Positions 9,606-18,281 are shown, counted from the stretch's first letter. The stretch: DNA of 54,523 nt from an uncultured Prevotellaceae bacterium (GCA_947165675.1 CAMVBJ010000023.1:1-54523); one strand, 5' to 3'. Numbers and translations: made by a program. Notes: generated from the sequence alone by a model not told the origin.

Positions 9606-10808
9606 ATGAAAAGTCTTAGATTAATCATAGCAGTATTGCTCATCGGTTTAACAGTTGACGCCAGCGCTCAAGTGAGTCGCACCAGTGGCGGCGACAGGAA
9701 CACAGGTGTCAGCCGGCGCTCAGGCAATGACCGTGGCAACAAGGGGAAGAAAGAACCCAACTCCTTGATAACCGATAGGCAGCAGTCTTTCTATGAAGTC
9801 AGGGAACCCAGCGATGCCGACCTGCAATGGATGAAGGTCATCTACCGTTCCATCGACTTGACCGTCGGCAAGAACCCCGCCCTCTATTATCCCGAGGAGC
9901 CCAATGCCGATGGCGAGAACCTGTTCTTCATCATCATGCGCCTGCTGGCCAATGACCAGATCTCGGCTTACGAGTATCTGGACGGTCGTGAGATGTTTAC
10001 CGACGAGTTCAAGATCAAGGTGGACGAGATGCTCGACCGATTCCACATCCTCTACACCGAGGCCAAGGGCAGTTCCCCCAAGCATCCCATCTACCAGATT
10101 GAGCCTGCCGACATCCCCAGCAATGAGGTGTTGAGTTACTTTGTCATCGAGAAGTGGGAGTTTGACACACGCAGCAACCAGATGAAGGCTCGTGTCGAGG
10201 CACTCTGTCCCGTCCTGCACCGCATGGACGAGTGGGGTGGGGAAGCCGTTCGCTATCCCATGTTCTGGGTCAAGCTCAACGACATCCGCCCCTACATGGC
10301 TCAGCAGTACGTTTTCACCGACGATGACAACAACCTGGCGCGATACAGCATCGACGACTTCTTCAAGTTGAACATGTACACCGGCGAAATCTATAAGACC
10401 AAGAACCTGCGCAACCTGTCGCTCCGGCAGATGTACCCCGAGGACGAAGCCTACAAGCACGCTCAGGATAGCATCGAGCAGCGCCTGCGCAGCTTCAACC
10501 AGGACCTCTGGGTTCCACCGCTCGAAGTGCTGCAAGCTCGGGCCGAGGCCGAGGAAAAAGCTCGTGCTGAAGCCGAGGGCGAAACCGTTGAGGGCGAAGA
10601 AGGTGCCGAGCAGGTCGATGGCGAGACCGCTGCCGAATCCTCCGAGGAGAAGGTGACACGAACCACCAAGCGTGGCAGCAAGTCCAAGACGACCAAGAAG
10701 GAGACCAAGTCCAAGACTAAGAAGACCAAGATCAAGGAGCGCAAGCCCAAGACGAGCACCCAGACCGTCAACACTGGCATCCGCTCCGTCCGCAACCGCA
10801 AGAAGTAA
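9606..10808 (+). CDS. gldN: GldN/PorN, T9SS ring protein, with a basic C-terminal tail
   Basis: A 400-residue exported protein with a signal peptide ending near VDASAQ. The GldN core spans about residues 45-305. Typical parts are VREPSDADLQWMKVIYRSID, EYLDGREMFTDEFKIKVDEM and YSIDDFFKLNMYTGEIYKTK. It partners GldK in the T9SS ring and is the last gene of the operon, followed by a strong hairpin. Oddity: after an acidic stretch (about 310-350) comes a strongly basic Lys/Thr/Ser tail (about 355-400) with repeated TKKxTKSK-like blocks. That makes the protein some 40 residues longer than PorN of Porphyromonas. The function of the tail is unknown. Confidence 0.93.
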   Translation: MKSLRLIIAVLLIGLTVDASAQVSRTSGGDRNTGVSRRSGNDRGNKGKKEPNSLITDRQQSFYEVREPSDADLQWMKVIYRSIDLTVGKNPALYYPEEPNADGENLFFIIMRLLANDQISAYEYLDGREMFTDEFKIKVDEMLDRFHILYTEAKGSSPKHPIYQIEPADIPSNEVLSYFVIEKWEFDTRSNQMKARVEALCPVLHRMDEWGGEAVRYPMFWVKLNDIRPYMAQQYVFTDDDNNLARYSIDDFFKLNMYTGEIYKTKNLRNLSLRQMYPEDEAYKHAQDSIEQRLRSFNQDLWVPPLEVLQARAEAEEKARAEAEGETVEGEEGAEQVDGETAAESSEEKVTRTTKRGSKSKTTKKETKSKTKKTKIKERKPKTSTQTVNTGIRSVRNRKK

Positions 10809-10867
10809 TCATTGGCCCCTCTCCACTGCCTCTTCTATAACCTCTCTCCAGCATCAGGGATAACATG

Positions 10868-10895
10868 CGCCGCGGCTTCGTCGCGGCGTTTCTCT
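10868..10895 (+). terminator. Rho-independent terminator of the T9SS operon
   Basis: CGCCGCG (10868-10874) pairs with CGCGGCG (10882-10888) around a GCTTCGT loop and is followed by TTTCTCTTCTTGTTTT. It lies 60 bases after the gldN stop. The 10809-11240 gap otherwise holds the rpsU promoter and leader. Confidence 0.75.
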
Positions 10896-11019
10896 TCTTG
10901 TTTTCCGCACAAGTATTTAGCAAAAATAGACGATGTCTGATACTCAGTTGCTTAGTATTTCTCAGCGTGTCCCGTTGCGCAAAACGTGGAATGTGCCTGA
11001 ATTTTTTTCAAAAAAAATC

Positions 11020-11050
11020 TTGTGGGTTGAGGAAGAATTATGTAACTTTG
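11020..11050 (+). promoter_or_regulatory. Promoter of rpsU
   Basis: TTGTG at 11020 and TAACTTTG at 11043-11050 are separated by about 19 bases, which matches the Bacteroidetes sigma-ABfr promoter. Transcription should start near 11056, giving an rpsU leader of about 185 bases. Confidence 0.65.
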
Positions 11051-11062
11051 CGGCGCTAAAAA

Positions 11063-11240
11063 ATGAAAGGAGGTTGTTTAAACCGCTTTAAGAGATTGAT
11101 TTTCAATACATATCGACCCTTTCCTGCATCGCTCGGCACGTGGCTCGCCAGCGATGTGGCATCCATGTAGAGCCGCAATCTTATTTAGAAATTCAAATAT
11201 TAACAACAAATACAAAACATTTAAACAAAACAAACTCATT
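11063..11240 (+). promoter_or_regulatory. rpsU leader with perfect anti-SD complement and possible 35-codon upstream ORF
   Basis: Close to the predicted transcript start lies ATGAAAGGAGGTTG (11063-11076). It contains AAGGAGGT, a full complement of the 16S anti-SD, about 170 bases before rpsU, which itself has no SD. The ATG opens a 35-codon frame ending at TAG 11168-11170. That frame may be translated or accidental. An inverted repeat around GCATCGCTCGGCACGTG...CAGCGATG suggests structure. In Bacteroidetes bS21 helps hide the anti-SD, so an SD-bearing rpsU leader could sense bS21 supply. That use is inference here. Confidence 0.4.
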
Positions 11241-11432
11241 ATGATTATTGTTCCCGTTAAGGAAGGCGACAACATCGAACGCGCCCTCAAGAAATTTAAG
11301 CGTAAATATGAAAAGACCGGTATCGTTAAGGAGCTCCGCAGCCGTCAGGCTTTTGAGAAGCCCTCTATCACCAACCGCAAGAAGATGATGAAGGCTGAGT
11401 ATGTACAGCAGCTGCGTGCTCGCGAGGAGTAA
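11241..11432 (+). CDS. rpsU: Small ribosomal subunit protein bS21
   Basis: A 63-residue protein, MIIVPVKEGDNIERALKKFK onward, rich in Lys/Arg and ending QQLRAREE, with the size and sequence of Bacteroidetes bS21. It binds near the 3' end of 16S rRNA on the 30S platform. In Bacteroidetes it contributes to occluding the anti-Shine-Dalgarno sequence. The frame stays open upstream to 11154, but ATG 11241 gives the family N-terminus. No SD precedes it (AAACAAAACAAACTCATT). It is followed by a stem-loop and then the Xer recombinase gene, a conserved Bacteroidales order. Confidence 0.97.
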   Translation: MIIVPVKEGDNIERALKKFKRKYEKTGIVKELRSRQAFEKPSITNRKKMMKAEYVQQLRAREE

Positions 11433-11458
11433 TACCGCAGTCATCATTCCAGATATAC

Positions 11459-11490
11459 GACGGGAGTCGCCCATCAGGGTGGCTCCCGTC
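11459..11490 (+). terminator. Hairpin after rpsU
   Basis: GACGGGAG (11459-11466) pairs with CTCCCGTC (11483-11490). No U-run follows, so it could be a weak terminator or an mRNA-stabilising 3' structure. Confidence 0.5.
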
Positions 11491-11602
11491 ACTGTCATCA
11501 TGGCGCACTGGCGGACAACGATTGTCAGGAATTGTCAGATTGTTACAAAATCAGCCCGATGAGAAGAGATTTTGATGTTTTAGATATTTTTTTGGTATAA
11601 AA

Positions 11603-11634
11603 TTTGCAGCTATAAAAAATAGTTGCTAACTTTA
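11603..11634 (+). promoter_or_regulatory. Promoter of the Xer recombinase gene
   Basis: TTTG at 11603-11606 and TAACTTTA at 11627-11634 are 20 bases apart. Transcription would begin near 11640, about 60 bases before the chosen start codon. Confidence 0.5.
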
Positions 11635-11705
11635 GCACCGCAAAGTAGCACATGGGATTTACTCATGACCATTCTGCTGCTTGTCACACACTGGAATGTA
11701 TGCCT

Positions 11706-12605
11706 ATGAACGCAACCTTTGAACGTTTCCTGCAATACCTGCGACACGAGCGCAACCTGTCCTGGAGAACGGTGGATACCTACCAGCGCGATCTCCTCCA
11801 GTGGGAGGCTTACATGACTGCCGGGAACCACCCGTTTGACCCGTTATCGGTCACGCCGGGTGATATCCGCTCATGGGTCATCGAGCGTGCGGCTCAAGGT
11901 GATTGTCCCGCGACACTGCGTCGCAGGGTCCAGGCCCTCAGGGCGTTTTACCGTTACTTGCTTAGGAAGAATCTCCTGTCCTCCAATCCTGCTGCCCAGG
12001 TCGAGTTGGCCAAGATGCCACGTCCATTGCCTAAACTCGTGCGAGAGAAGACCGTCGATGCTCTGCTTGATGCCCACGTCGATACGGATGATTTCACCCA
12101 GGTGAGAGACCGGCTCGTCGTCATGCTCTTCTATGAGACAGGCATCCGATTGAGCGAACTCATCGGCTTGCAGGACACGGCCGTTGACACCTTCAAGCGT
12201 GAGCTCAAGGTGCACGGCAAGCGTGACAAGGACCGCCTTGTGCCCTTCGGCACCGAGCTGGCTCAGTGGATCGACCGCTACCGTGACCTGCGCAGCGGTG
12301 TCAAGCCCGAGTGTGGCAATCTCCTGGTCACCGCCAAGGGCCGACCCATGTATCCGTCGCTAGTCTATCATGTCGTCCACGATGGCTTGGTGCAGGCCGG
12401 GGGGACAGGTAAACTGAGCCCGCACGTGCTGCGTCACACCTTTGCCAGCGTGATGCTCAACCACGGCGCGCAGCTCAACAGCGTCAAGGAGCTGCTGGGA
12501 CACGAGAGCCTTGCTGCAACCCAGGTATATACCCATGTGACACTAAGTGAACTTCAACACAATTATGAACTCGCCCATCCACGGGCACTTAAAAAAGGAG
12601 GTTAA
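11706..12605 (+). CDS. Tyrosine recombinase, XerC/XerD type
   Basis: A 299-residue site-specific recombinase. The N-terminal SAM-like core-binding domain (about 4-88) has the YLRHERNLSWRTVDTYQRDL pattern. The catalytic domain has all active residues visible: Arg148 (ETGIRLSEL), Lys172 (HGKRDKDRLVPFG), His240/Arg243 (HVLRHTFAS), His266 (LLGHESL) and nucleophile Tyr275 (VYTHVT). It probably resolves chromosome dimers at dif. The conserved order rpsU-xer-hpf-tRNAs-tuf shows it is a housekeeping gene, not a phage integrase. ATGs at 11652 and 11700 are also in frame; 11706 best matches the family start. XerC versus XerD cannot be decided by eye. Confidence 0.9.
   Translation: MNATFERFLQYLRHERNLSWRTVDTYQRDLLQWEAYMTAGNHPFDPLSVTPGDIRSWVIERAAQGDCPATLRRRVQALRAFYRYLLRKNLLSSNPAAQVELAKMPRPLPKLVREKTVDALLDAHVDTDDFTQVRDRLVVMLFYETGIRLSELIGLQDTAVDTFKRELKVHGKRDKDRLVPFGTELAQWIDRYRDLRSGVKPECGNLLVTAKGRPMYPSLVYHVVHDGLVQAGGTGKLSPHVLRHTFASVMLNHGAQLNSVKELLGHESLAATQVYTHVTLSELQHNYELAHPRALKKGG
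12595..12602 (+). promoter_or_regulatory. Strong Shine-Dalgarno site of hpf
   Basis: AAGGAGGT, preceded by a run of A, ends five bases before the hpf ATG and overlaps the last codons of the recombinase gene. Such a strong SD is unusual in Bacteroidales, where most genes in this window have none. It points to special translational control or coupling. Confidence 0.8.
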
Positions 12606-12606
12606 T

Positions 12607-12900
12607 ATGGAAATTAAAGTTAATGCCATCCATTTTGAAGCAACCGAGAAACTGAATGACTTCATCAACAAGAAAGTCGAGAAACTTGCTAAGCAGAACG
12701 AGCTCGTCTCTGGAGCAGAGGTTATCTTGAAAGTCGTTAAGCCCGAGACTGCAATGAATAAGGAAGCTTCCGTCAGGCTCAAGGTGCCTCGCAGCGAGGA
12801 CCTGTTTGCCAGCAAGGTCGCTGATACATTTGAGGAAGCCATCGACAACTGTGTGGACGCCCTCAAGCGCCAGATCGAGAAAGGCCGCCGCGACAAGTAA
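12607..12900 (+). CDS. hpf: Ribosome hibernation-promoting factor HPF/RaiA family
   Basis: A 97-residue protein of the short HPF/YfiA family: MEIKVNAIHFEATEKLNDFI, then a central GAEVILKVVKPETAMNKEAS and a C-terminal helix (FEEAIDNCVDALKRQIEK). These bind in the decoding/mRNA channel of the 30S subunit, inactivate ribosomes in stationary phase and compete with mRNA and tRNA. The start one base after the recombinase stop, together with a perfect SD, suggests translational coupling. It lacks the long C-terminal dimerisation domain of long-form HPF. Confidence 0.95.
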   Translation: MEIKVNAIHFEATEKLNDFINKKVEKLAKQNELVSGAEVILKVVKPETAMNKEASVRLKVPRSEDLFASKVADTFEEAIDNCVDALKRQIEKGRRDK

Positions 12901-12933
12901 CACACGGCATCTATACATATAGAAGACATCATC

Positions 12934-12971
12934 ATGCCTCCTGCCCGCTCCACGTAGCCGGCAGGAGGCAT
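12934..12971 (+). terminator. Strong 12-bp hairpin after hpf
   Basis: ATGCCTCCTGCC (12934-12945) pairs perfectly with GGCAGGAGGCAT (12960-12971). No U-run follows, so it may act as an mRNA 3' end or processing site. The 12901-13365 gap contains this hairpin, two similar 13-base stretches (CGCCTTAGCGTGA at 13031 and CGGCTTAGCGTGA at 13097) and the tRNA promoter; no gene is seen. Confidence 0.6.
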
Positions 12972-13288
12972 AGTTATAGACTGTCACATGCACCGTAACT
13001 TTATCTTATCCTGCAGGGCATGTAACCTCACCGCCTTAGCGTGATGCAAGCGTCCGGTGCATGCTGCATCGTTTAATTCGCGGGCAGAAACTTCGCGGCT
13101 TAGCGTGAGCCACAATAGGCGAGGTGGCTTTCTTTCCTATTATATAATGTGTATCAAGTGGCGTGGGCACAAGTGGCATGAAATGTGCAGCAAAATGTTG
13201 TTGTGTATCTAACTGATTGTTTATCAGCAAGTAACGCTTGTTTTGTAAGAGCAGTAGAAAACTTTTTTCAAAAAAAAGTGAGAAAAAA

Positions 13289-13319
13289 TTTGCCAGTTTA
13301 AAAAATGGTTGTACCTTTG
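13289..13319 (+). promoter_or_regulatory. Promoter of the tRNA-tuf transcript
   Basis: TTTG (13289-13292) and TACCTTTG (13312-13319) are exactly 19 bases apart, a consensus Bacteroidetes promoter, about 45 bases before the first tRNA. No other promoter is evident before tuf, so the tRNAs and tuf are probably co-transcribed. Confidence 0.8.
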
Positions 13320-13365
13320 CATCCGCAATCGAGAACGCCCCGTATCTCATTGCACAACGATAGAC

Positions 13366-13439
13366 GCCTCTTTAGCTCAGTTGGCCAGAGCACGTGATTT
13401 GTAATCTCGGGGTCGTTGGTTCGAATCCGACAAGAGGCT
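13366..13439 (+). tRNA. tRNA-Thr (anticodon UGU)
   Basis: Cloverleaf: acceptor GCCTCTT pairs with AAGAGGC; D stem GCTC/GAGC; anticodon loop TTTGTAA with TGT; T arm GTTGG...TTCGAAT. The anticodon stem has a T-T mismatch at its third pair. CCA is not encoded. Confidence 0.95.
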
Positions 13440-13457
13440 CAAAGAACATAACACAAT

Positions 13458-13540
13458 GGGTAGATTCCAGAGTGGCCAAATGGGGCAGACTGTAAATCTG
13501 CTGCGTCATCGCTTCGGTGGTTCGAATCCATCTCTACCCA
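13458..13540 (+). tRNA. tRNA-Tyr (anticodon GUA)
   Basis: Acceptor GGGTAGA pairs with TCTACCC. Anticodon loop CTGTAAA carries GTA. A long variable arm (class II) is present, as expected for bacterial tRNA-Tyr. CCA is not encoded. Confidence 0.95.
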
Positions 13541-13548
13541 CTTGTTTT

Positions 13549-13621
13549 GCGGAAGTAGCTCAGTTGATAGAGCATCAGCCTTCCAAGCTGAGGGCCGCGG
13601 GTTTGAGCCCCGTCTTCCGCT
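13549..13621 (+). tRNA. tRNA-Gly (anticodon UCC)
   Basis: Acceptor GCGGAAG pairs with CTTCCGC. The D stem is GCTC/GAGC. The anticodon stem CAGCC...AAGCTG region encloses TCC. The T arm reads GCGGG TTTGAGC CCCGT. Confidence 0.95.
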
Positions 13622-13641
13622 CAAGAAACAAAACGAATATT

Positions 13642-13713
<72 letters not shown>

Positions 13714-13835
13714 CAACGATGTAAAATGCTTCGCCTCTCACTGATTGCAGGTTAAAGTTATCACAAGAGGTGGAGCGTATTACGCAATAAGGTAGACTAA
13801 ATTTATCATTCAATTTTATATAACAACTAACAGTT

Positions 13836-15035
13836 ATGGCAAAAGAGCATTTTGAAAGAACAAAGCCGCATGTTAACATCGGTACTATTGGTCACGTTGA
13901 CCACGGTAAAACTACCCTGACCGCAGCTATCACTACCGTGCTTGCTAAGGACGGTGATATCTCTGGTGACAACGTTCGTTCGTTCGACTCGATCGACAAC
14001 GCTCCCGAGGAGAAGGAGCGCGGTATTACTATCAACACCGCTCACGTTGAGTATGAGACCAAGAATCGTCACTATGCTCACGTTGACTGCCCGGGCCACG
14101 CTGACTATGTAAAGAACATGGTTACTGGTGCCGCTCAGATGGACGGTGCTATCGTAGTTGTTGCTGCTACCGACGGCGTTATGCCTCAGACCCGCGAGCA
14201 CATCCTGCTCGCCCGTCAGGTGAACGTTCCCCGTCTGGTGATTTTCTTGAACAAGTGCGACTCTCCCGATGTTGACGAGGAGATGATCGAGCTCGTTGAG
14301 ATGGATGTTCGTGACCTGCTCTCTGAGTATGATTTCGACGGTGAGAACACCCCCATCATCAGGGGTTCGGCACTGGGTGCCCTTCAGGGTGAGCCCAAGT
14401 GGGAAGATACCGTTCGTGAGCTGATGAACGCTGTTGACGAGTGGATCCCCCTGCCCCCGCGTGATCGTGACAAACCTTTCTTGATGCCTATCGAGGACGT
14501 CTTCTCAATCACTGGCCGTGGCACCGTTGCTACTGGTCGTATCGAGACTGGTGTTGTTAAGGTGAGCGATGAGGTTCAGATCATGGGTCTGGGTGCCGAG
14601 ATGAAGTCGGTTGTAACCGGTGTCGAGATGTTCCGCAAGATCCTCGATGAGGGTGAGGCTGGTGATAACGTAGGTCTGCTGCTCCGCGGTATTGACTACA
14701 AGACCATCAAGCGCGGTATGGTAATCTGCCACCCGGGTGTAATCAAGCCCCACGACCACTTCAAGGCTTCGATCTACGTCCTCAAGAAGGAAGAGGGCGG
14801 TCGCCACACCCCGTTCCACAACCACTATCGTCCCCAGTTCTACATCCGTACCCTGGATGTAACCGGTGAGATCATGCTCCCTGCTGGTGTCGAGATGGTA
14901 ATGCCCGGTGACAACGTTGAGATCGACGTCAAGCTGATCACTCCCGTTGCTTGCAGCGAAGGTCTGCGCTTCGCTATCCGTGAGGGTGGCCGCACCGTAG
15001 GCTCTGGTCAGATCACTGGCATTATCGAGGACTAA
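13836..15035 (+). CDS. tuf: Elongation factor Tu
   Basis: A 399-residue EF-Tu, the GTPase that brings aminoacyl-tRNA to the ribosome. All G-domain motifs are visible: [10 protein letters not shown] (G1), the RGITI switch [10 protein letters not shown] (G3), NKCD (G4) and RGSALGAL (G5). Domains 2 and 3 follow, with [17 protein letters not shown] and [13 protein letters not shown] near the end. The codon pattern is strongly biased, as expected for a highly expressed gene. It follows the four tRNAs by about 120 bases and is closed by a strong terminator. Confidence 0.99.
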   Translation: MAKEHFERTKPHVNIGTIGHVDHGKTTLTAAITTVLAKDGDISGDNVRSFDSIDNAPEEKERGITINTAHVEYETKNRHYAHVDCPGHADYVKNMVTGAAQMDGAIVVVAATDGVMPQTREHILLARQVNVPRLVIFLNKCDSPDVDEEMIELVEMDVRDLLSEYDFDGENTPIIRGSALGALQGEPKWEDTVRELMNAVDEWIPLPPRDRDKPFLMPIEDVFSITGRGTVATGRIETGVVKVSDEVQIMGLGAEMKSVVTGVEMFRKILDEGEAGDNVGLLLRGIDYKTIKRGMVICHPGVIKPHDHFKASIYVLKKEEGGRHTPFHNHYRPQFYIRTLDVTGEIMLPAGVEMVMPGDNVEIDVKLITPVACSEGLRFAIREGGRTVGSGQITGIIED

Positions 15036-15090
15036 TCATCAGTCTTCAACAACGTCAAGGTCACTCGTTGACCGAGACAAACAATAAATG

Positions 15091-15124
15091 AAAGGGTCCG
15101 GCTAAAGCCGGCCGGACCCTTTTA
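15091..15124 (+). terminator. Terminator of tuf
   Basis: AAAGGGTCCGGC, loop TAAA, then GCCGGCCGGACCCTTTT form a long GC-rich hairpin with a short U-run. It lies immediately before tRNA-Trp, so secE and downstream genes need read-through or another promoter. Confidence 0.85.
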
Positions 15125-15128
15125 AAAT

Positions 15129-15201
15129 ACGGGAATAGCTCAGTTGGTAGAGCGACGGTCTCCAAAACCGTAGGTCGTGAGTTCGAGCCTTACTTCCCGT
15201 G
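15129..15201 (+). tRNA. tRNA-Trp (anticodon CCA)
   Basis: Acceptor ACGGGAA pairs with TTCCCGT. D stem GCTC/GAGC. Anticodon stem CGGTC...ACCG encloses CCA. T arm GTGAG TTCGAGC CTTAC. It lies 23 bases before secE, the standard tRNA-Trp-secE-nusG order in Bacteroidetes. Confidence 0.96.
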
Positions 15202-15224
15202 CTAATAGAAAGACGAATAAACAA

Positions 15225-15431
15225 ATGAAAAAGTTTTTTGAGAATAGGCTTACGGATATCAAGGAATCTTATAACGAGCTCGTTCATAAGGTTTCTTGGC
15301 CCACTAAGAGTGAACTGGCCAATAGTACCATTGTTGTGATGGTTGCTTCCATCATCGCTTCTCTGGTCATTTGGGTAATCGACCTCTGCATCAACGAAGT
15401 GATGCACCTCGTTTATGGCGTAGCTGCTTGA
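15225..15431 (+). CDS. secE: Preprotein translocase subunit SecE
   Basis: A 68-residue single-span membrane protein: amphipathic N-terminus with YNELVHKVSWPTKSEL, the SecE signature, then one transmembrane helix (IVVMVASIIASLVIWVIDL). SecE clamps SecY in the translocon. An upstream in-frame codon exists inside the tRNA, but ATG 15225 is right for the family. It is followed at 92 bases by nusG. Confidence 0.96.
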   Translation: MKKFFENRLTDIKESYNELVHKVSWPTKSELANSTIVVMVASIIASLVIWVIDLCINEVMHLVYGVAA

Positions 15432-15523
15432 TAAAGCAAGCTCACGCTGGCAGCCCACTCCAGTGGGCGAACGTTTCATAACAAGCATTTATTTAACAAA
15501 CTGTCACAGCACAAGTCACAACT

Positions 15524-16078
15524 ATGTCTCAGGATAAGCATCAGTGGTACATTCTGCGTACTATCTCGGGCAAGGAGATGAAGGTAAAGGAAATGATCGA
15601 GGGCTACAGGAAAAACAACCCTGTGTTCGCCGAGAATATATCCCAGATCCTGGTCCCCACCGAGAAGGTTTACACAACTCGTGCCGGCAAGAAGGTCTTA
15701 AAGGAGAAAGTTATGTTCTCTGGTTACCTCTTTGTCAAGCTGGAGCTCACCCCCGAGATCGAAGTGACTCTTCAGGACACCACCAACGTGGTGAACTTTG
15801 TGCGCTCACGTGAGGGCGAACGCCGCCCCGAACCGGTTCCCGAGCAGCAGATTCTTACTATGCTGGGACAGGCCGAGGTCCGCGAGGCCGAGGCTGCCGA
15901 TTCTGTCAGCGACTATGTCGTTGGTGAGTCGGTGAAGGTGAACTTTGGTCCCTTCAGTGGCTTCATTGGTGAGATCAAGGAGATCAACCAGGAGAAGCGT
16001 GAGCTCACGGTGATGGTTAAGGTGTTCGGTCGTGAAACGCCGCTCAAGTTGGATAATTCGCAAGTCGAACGTGAGTAA
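15524..16078 (+). CDS. nusG: Transcription termination/antitermination factor NusG
   Basis: A 184-residue protein. The NGN domain spans about residues 5-110 (HQWYILRTISGKEMKVKEMI, then VMFSGYLFVKLEL), and a KOW domain lies near the C-terminus (VKVNFGPFSGFIGEIKEI). It binds RNA polymerase across the cleft and links it to Rho or ribosomes. Length and context are standard. Confidence 0.97.
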   Translation: MSQDKHQWYILRTISGKEMKVKEMIEGYRKNNPVFAENISQILVPTEKVYTTRAGKKVLKEKVMFSGYLFVKLELTPEIEVTLQDTTNVVNFVRSREGERRPEPVPEQQILTMLGQAEVREAEAADSVSDYVVGESVKVNFGPFSGFIGEIKEINQEKRELTVMVKVFGRETPLKLDNSQVERE

Positions 16079-16156
16079 TGGTGCGGTCGATGTTACGCAA
16101 TCGCATCAGCACTTACACTGTTTTTTTAACACCATATTTTAAATTGAATTTGTACA

Positions 16157-16600
16157 ATGGCTAAAGAAATTGCTGGACAGATCAAATTGCAGATTAAGGG
16201 TGGGGCAGCCAACCCCTCTCCTCCCGTAGGTCCCGCTCTGGGTTCTAAGGGTATCAATATCATGGATTTTTGCAAGCAATTCAATGCCCGCACCCAGGGT
16301 AAGGCTGGCAAGGTGTTGCCCGTAGTGATCTCTTACTACGCCGACAAGAGCTTTGACTTTATCGTCAAGACTTCTCCCGTGCCCGTACAGCTGCTTGAGG
16401 CCGCTAAGGTCAAGAGTGGTTCCGGTGAGCCCAACCGCAAGAAGGTCGCATCGGTTACTTGGGATCAGGTGAAAGAAATTGCCGAAGATAAAATGCCTGA
16501 TTTGAACTGTTTTACATTAGCCTCGGCTATGCGTATGGTGGCCGGAACAGCAAGAAGTATGGGTATCACTGTAAAGGGTCAATTCCCTGAGAACGTTTAA
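16157..16600 (+). CDS. rplK: Large ribosomal subunit protein uL11
   Basis: A 147-residue protein with the Pro-rich N-terminal domain ([20 protein letters not shown]) and RNA-binding C-terminal domain ([15 protein letters not shown]). It binds the GTPase-associated region of 23S rRNA at the base of the L7/L12 stalk. Typical length; 78 bases after nusG. Confidence 0.98.
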   Translation: MAKEIAGQIKLQIKGGAANPSPPVGPALGSKGINIMDFCKQFNARTQGKAGKVLPVVISYYADKSFDFIVKTSPVPVQLLEAAKVKSGSGEPNRKKVASVTWDQVKEIAEDKMPDLNCFTLASAMRMVAGTARSMGITVKGQFPENV

Positions 16601-16614
16601 AAACTTTATTGATT

Positions 16615-17310
16615 ATGAGTAAATTAACGAAAAATCAGAAGTTGTACAACGCGAAGGTTGAAACGGGGAAGGCTTACACCCTTGAGGAAGCTGCAGCATT
16701 GGTTAAGGAAATCACTTTTACCAAGTTTGACGCTTCTACCGATATTGACGTACGTCTTGGTGTAGATCCTCGTAAGGCCAACCAAATGGTTCGTGGCGTT
16801 GTCTCTCTGCCTCATGGCACTGGCAAGCAGGTGCGTGTCTTGGTTCTCTGTGGACCCGAGGCCGAAGCCGCTGCTAAGGAAGCCGGAGCAGATTATGTCG
16901 GTCTTGATGAGTACATCGACAAGATTAAAGGTGGATGGACCGACATTGACGTGATTATCACTCAGCCCCAAATCATGGGCAAGGTAGGTCCCCTGGGACG
17001 CATTCTCGGTCCCCGTGGCTTGATGCCTAACCCCAAGAGCGGCACCGTTACTCCTGACGTTGCAAAGGCTGTTAAAGAAGTGAAACAAGGTAAGATCGAC
17101 TTCAAGGTCGATAAGGGTGGTATTGTACACACCTCCATCGGTAAGGTATCGTTCAGCCCCGAGCAGATTCGTGATAACGCTGCTGCGTTCATCAACACGC
17201 TGATCAAGCTGAAACCCGCCGCTGCTAAGGGTACGTACATCAAGAGTATTTATCTTTCGAGCACCATGAGCAAGGGTATCAAGGTTGATCCCAAGTCGAT
17301 TGAGGCTTAA
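16615..17310 (+). CDS. rplA: Large ribosomal subunit protein uL1
   Basis: A 231-residue protein of the L1 stalk, with [20 protein letters not shown] and [20 protein letters not shown], the uL1 signature. ATG 16615 (MSKLTKNQK) is preferred over TTG 16609. In many bacteria L1 autoregulates the L11-L1 mRNA; no obvious target could be confirmed here by eye. Confidence 0.98.
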   Translation: MSKLTKNQKLYNAKVETGKAYTLEEAAALVKEITFTKFDASTDIDVRLGVDPRKANQMVRGVVSLPHGTGKQVRVLVLCGPEAEAAAKEAGADYVGLDEYIDKIKGGWTDIDVIITQPQIMGKVGPLGRILGPRGLMPNPKSGTVTPDVAKAVKEVKQGKIDFKVDKGGIVHTSIGKVSFSPEQIRDNAAAFINTLIKLKPAAAKGTYIKSIYLSSTMSKGIKVDPKSIEA

Positions 17311-17334
17311 ACATTTTAAAATTACTGTAACAAA

Positions 17335-17859
17335 ATGAAGAAGGAAGATAAGACCTTAATGATCGATAAGATCAAAGAGACTCTTGACAAGTATAGTGTA
17401 GTTTATCTGGCTAACACCACATCGTTGAATGCCGAGAAGACCGTCGACCTGCGTCGCGCTGCCTTCAAGGCTGGCATCAAGATGATGGTTGTCAAGAACA
17501 CCCTGCTGAAGAAGGCCATGGATGCTTGTGACATCGACTATAGTGGCCTCTATGACTCCCTGGCTGGCCCAACTACCCTGTTGCTCAGCGACACCGGTAA
17601 CGCGCCTGCTAAACTCATCAAGGAATTCCGCGGTAAGAAAGAGACCATTCCCGCTTTCAAGGCTGCTTATGTCGAGGAGACCGTCTATGTGGGCGAGCAG
17701 AATCTCGACGCTCTCGTAGCCATCAAGAGCAAGAACGAGCTCATCGCCGATGTTGTGGCTCTGCTGCAATCCCCGGCCAAGAACGTTATCAGTGCTCTCC
17801 AGTCGGGTGGCAACAAGCTCCACGGAGTCCTGGAAACCTTATCCAAAAAAGAAAATTAA
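17335..17859 (+). CDS. rplJ: Large ribosomal subunit protein uL10
   Basis: A 174-residue protein that anchors L7/L12 dimers to the ribosome. It has the N-terminal rRNA-binding domain (YSVVYLANTTSLNAEKTVDL, MMVVKNTLLKKAM) and a C-terminal helix for L12 (LQSPAKNVISALQSGGNKLH). It lies 24 bases after rplA and 41 before rplL. Confidence 0.98.
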   Translation: MKKEDKTLMIDKIKETLDKYSVVYLANTTSLNAEKTVDLRRAAFKAGIKMMVVKNTLLKKAMDACDIDYSGLYDSLAGPTTLLLSDTGNAPAKLIKEFRGKKETIPAFKAAYVEETVYVGEQNLDALVAIKSKNELIADVVALLQSPAKNVISALQSGGNKLHGVLETLSKKEN

Positions 17860-17900
17860 TCAAAAAATTAAAAAAAACAACCAATTAAATCCATACTATT

Positions 17901-18278
17901 ATGGCAGATTTGAAAGCTTTTGCAGAACAGTTAGTGAACCTTACCGTAAAGGAAGTTAACGAACTCGCTCAGATTTTGAAAGATGAATATGGCATCGAGC
18001 CCGCCGCTGCAGCTGTTGCTGTTGCTGCTGGTCCCGCTGCTGGTGCAGCCGCCGAGGCAGAGGAGAAGACATCGTTTGACGTTGTCCTCAAGGCCGCTGG
18101 TGCTCAGAAGCTCCAGGTGATCAAGAAGGTGAAAGAGCTCCTCAGCTTGGGTCTGAAGGACGCTAAGGACCTTGTTGACAAGGCTCCCGCTACCCTCAAG
18201 GAGGGTGCATCCAAGGACGAGGCCGAGGCTCTGAAGGCAGAGATCGAGGGCCTGGGTGCCGAGGTTGAACTGAAATAA
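17901..18278 (+). CDS. rplL: Large ribosomal subunit protein bL12
   Basis: A 125-residue protein: N-terminal dimerisation domain ([20 protein letters not shown]), an Ala/Gly-rich hinge (about 36-52) and the factor-binding C-terminal domain ([40 protein letters not shown]). It recruits translation GTPases. Followed by two hairpins before rpoB. Confidence 0.98.
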   Translation: MADLKAFAEQLVNLTVKEVNELAQILKDEYGIEPAAAAVAVAAGPAAGAAAEAEEKTSFDVVLKAAGAQKLQVIKKVKELLSLGLKDAKDLVDKAPATLKEGASKDEAEALKAEIEGLGAEVELK

Positions 18279-18281
18279 TAG

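Noticed and set aside
11706-12605. A phage or transposon integrase
   Set aside because: All Xer catalytic residues are present, but the rpsU-xer-hpf-tRNA-tuf order is a conserved housekeeping arrangement. No attachment sites or phage genes flank it.
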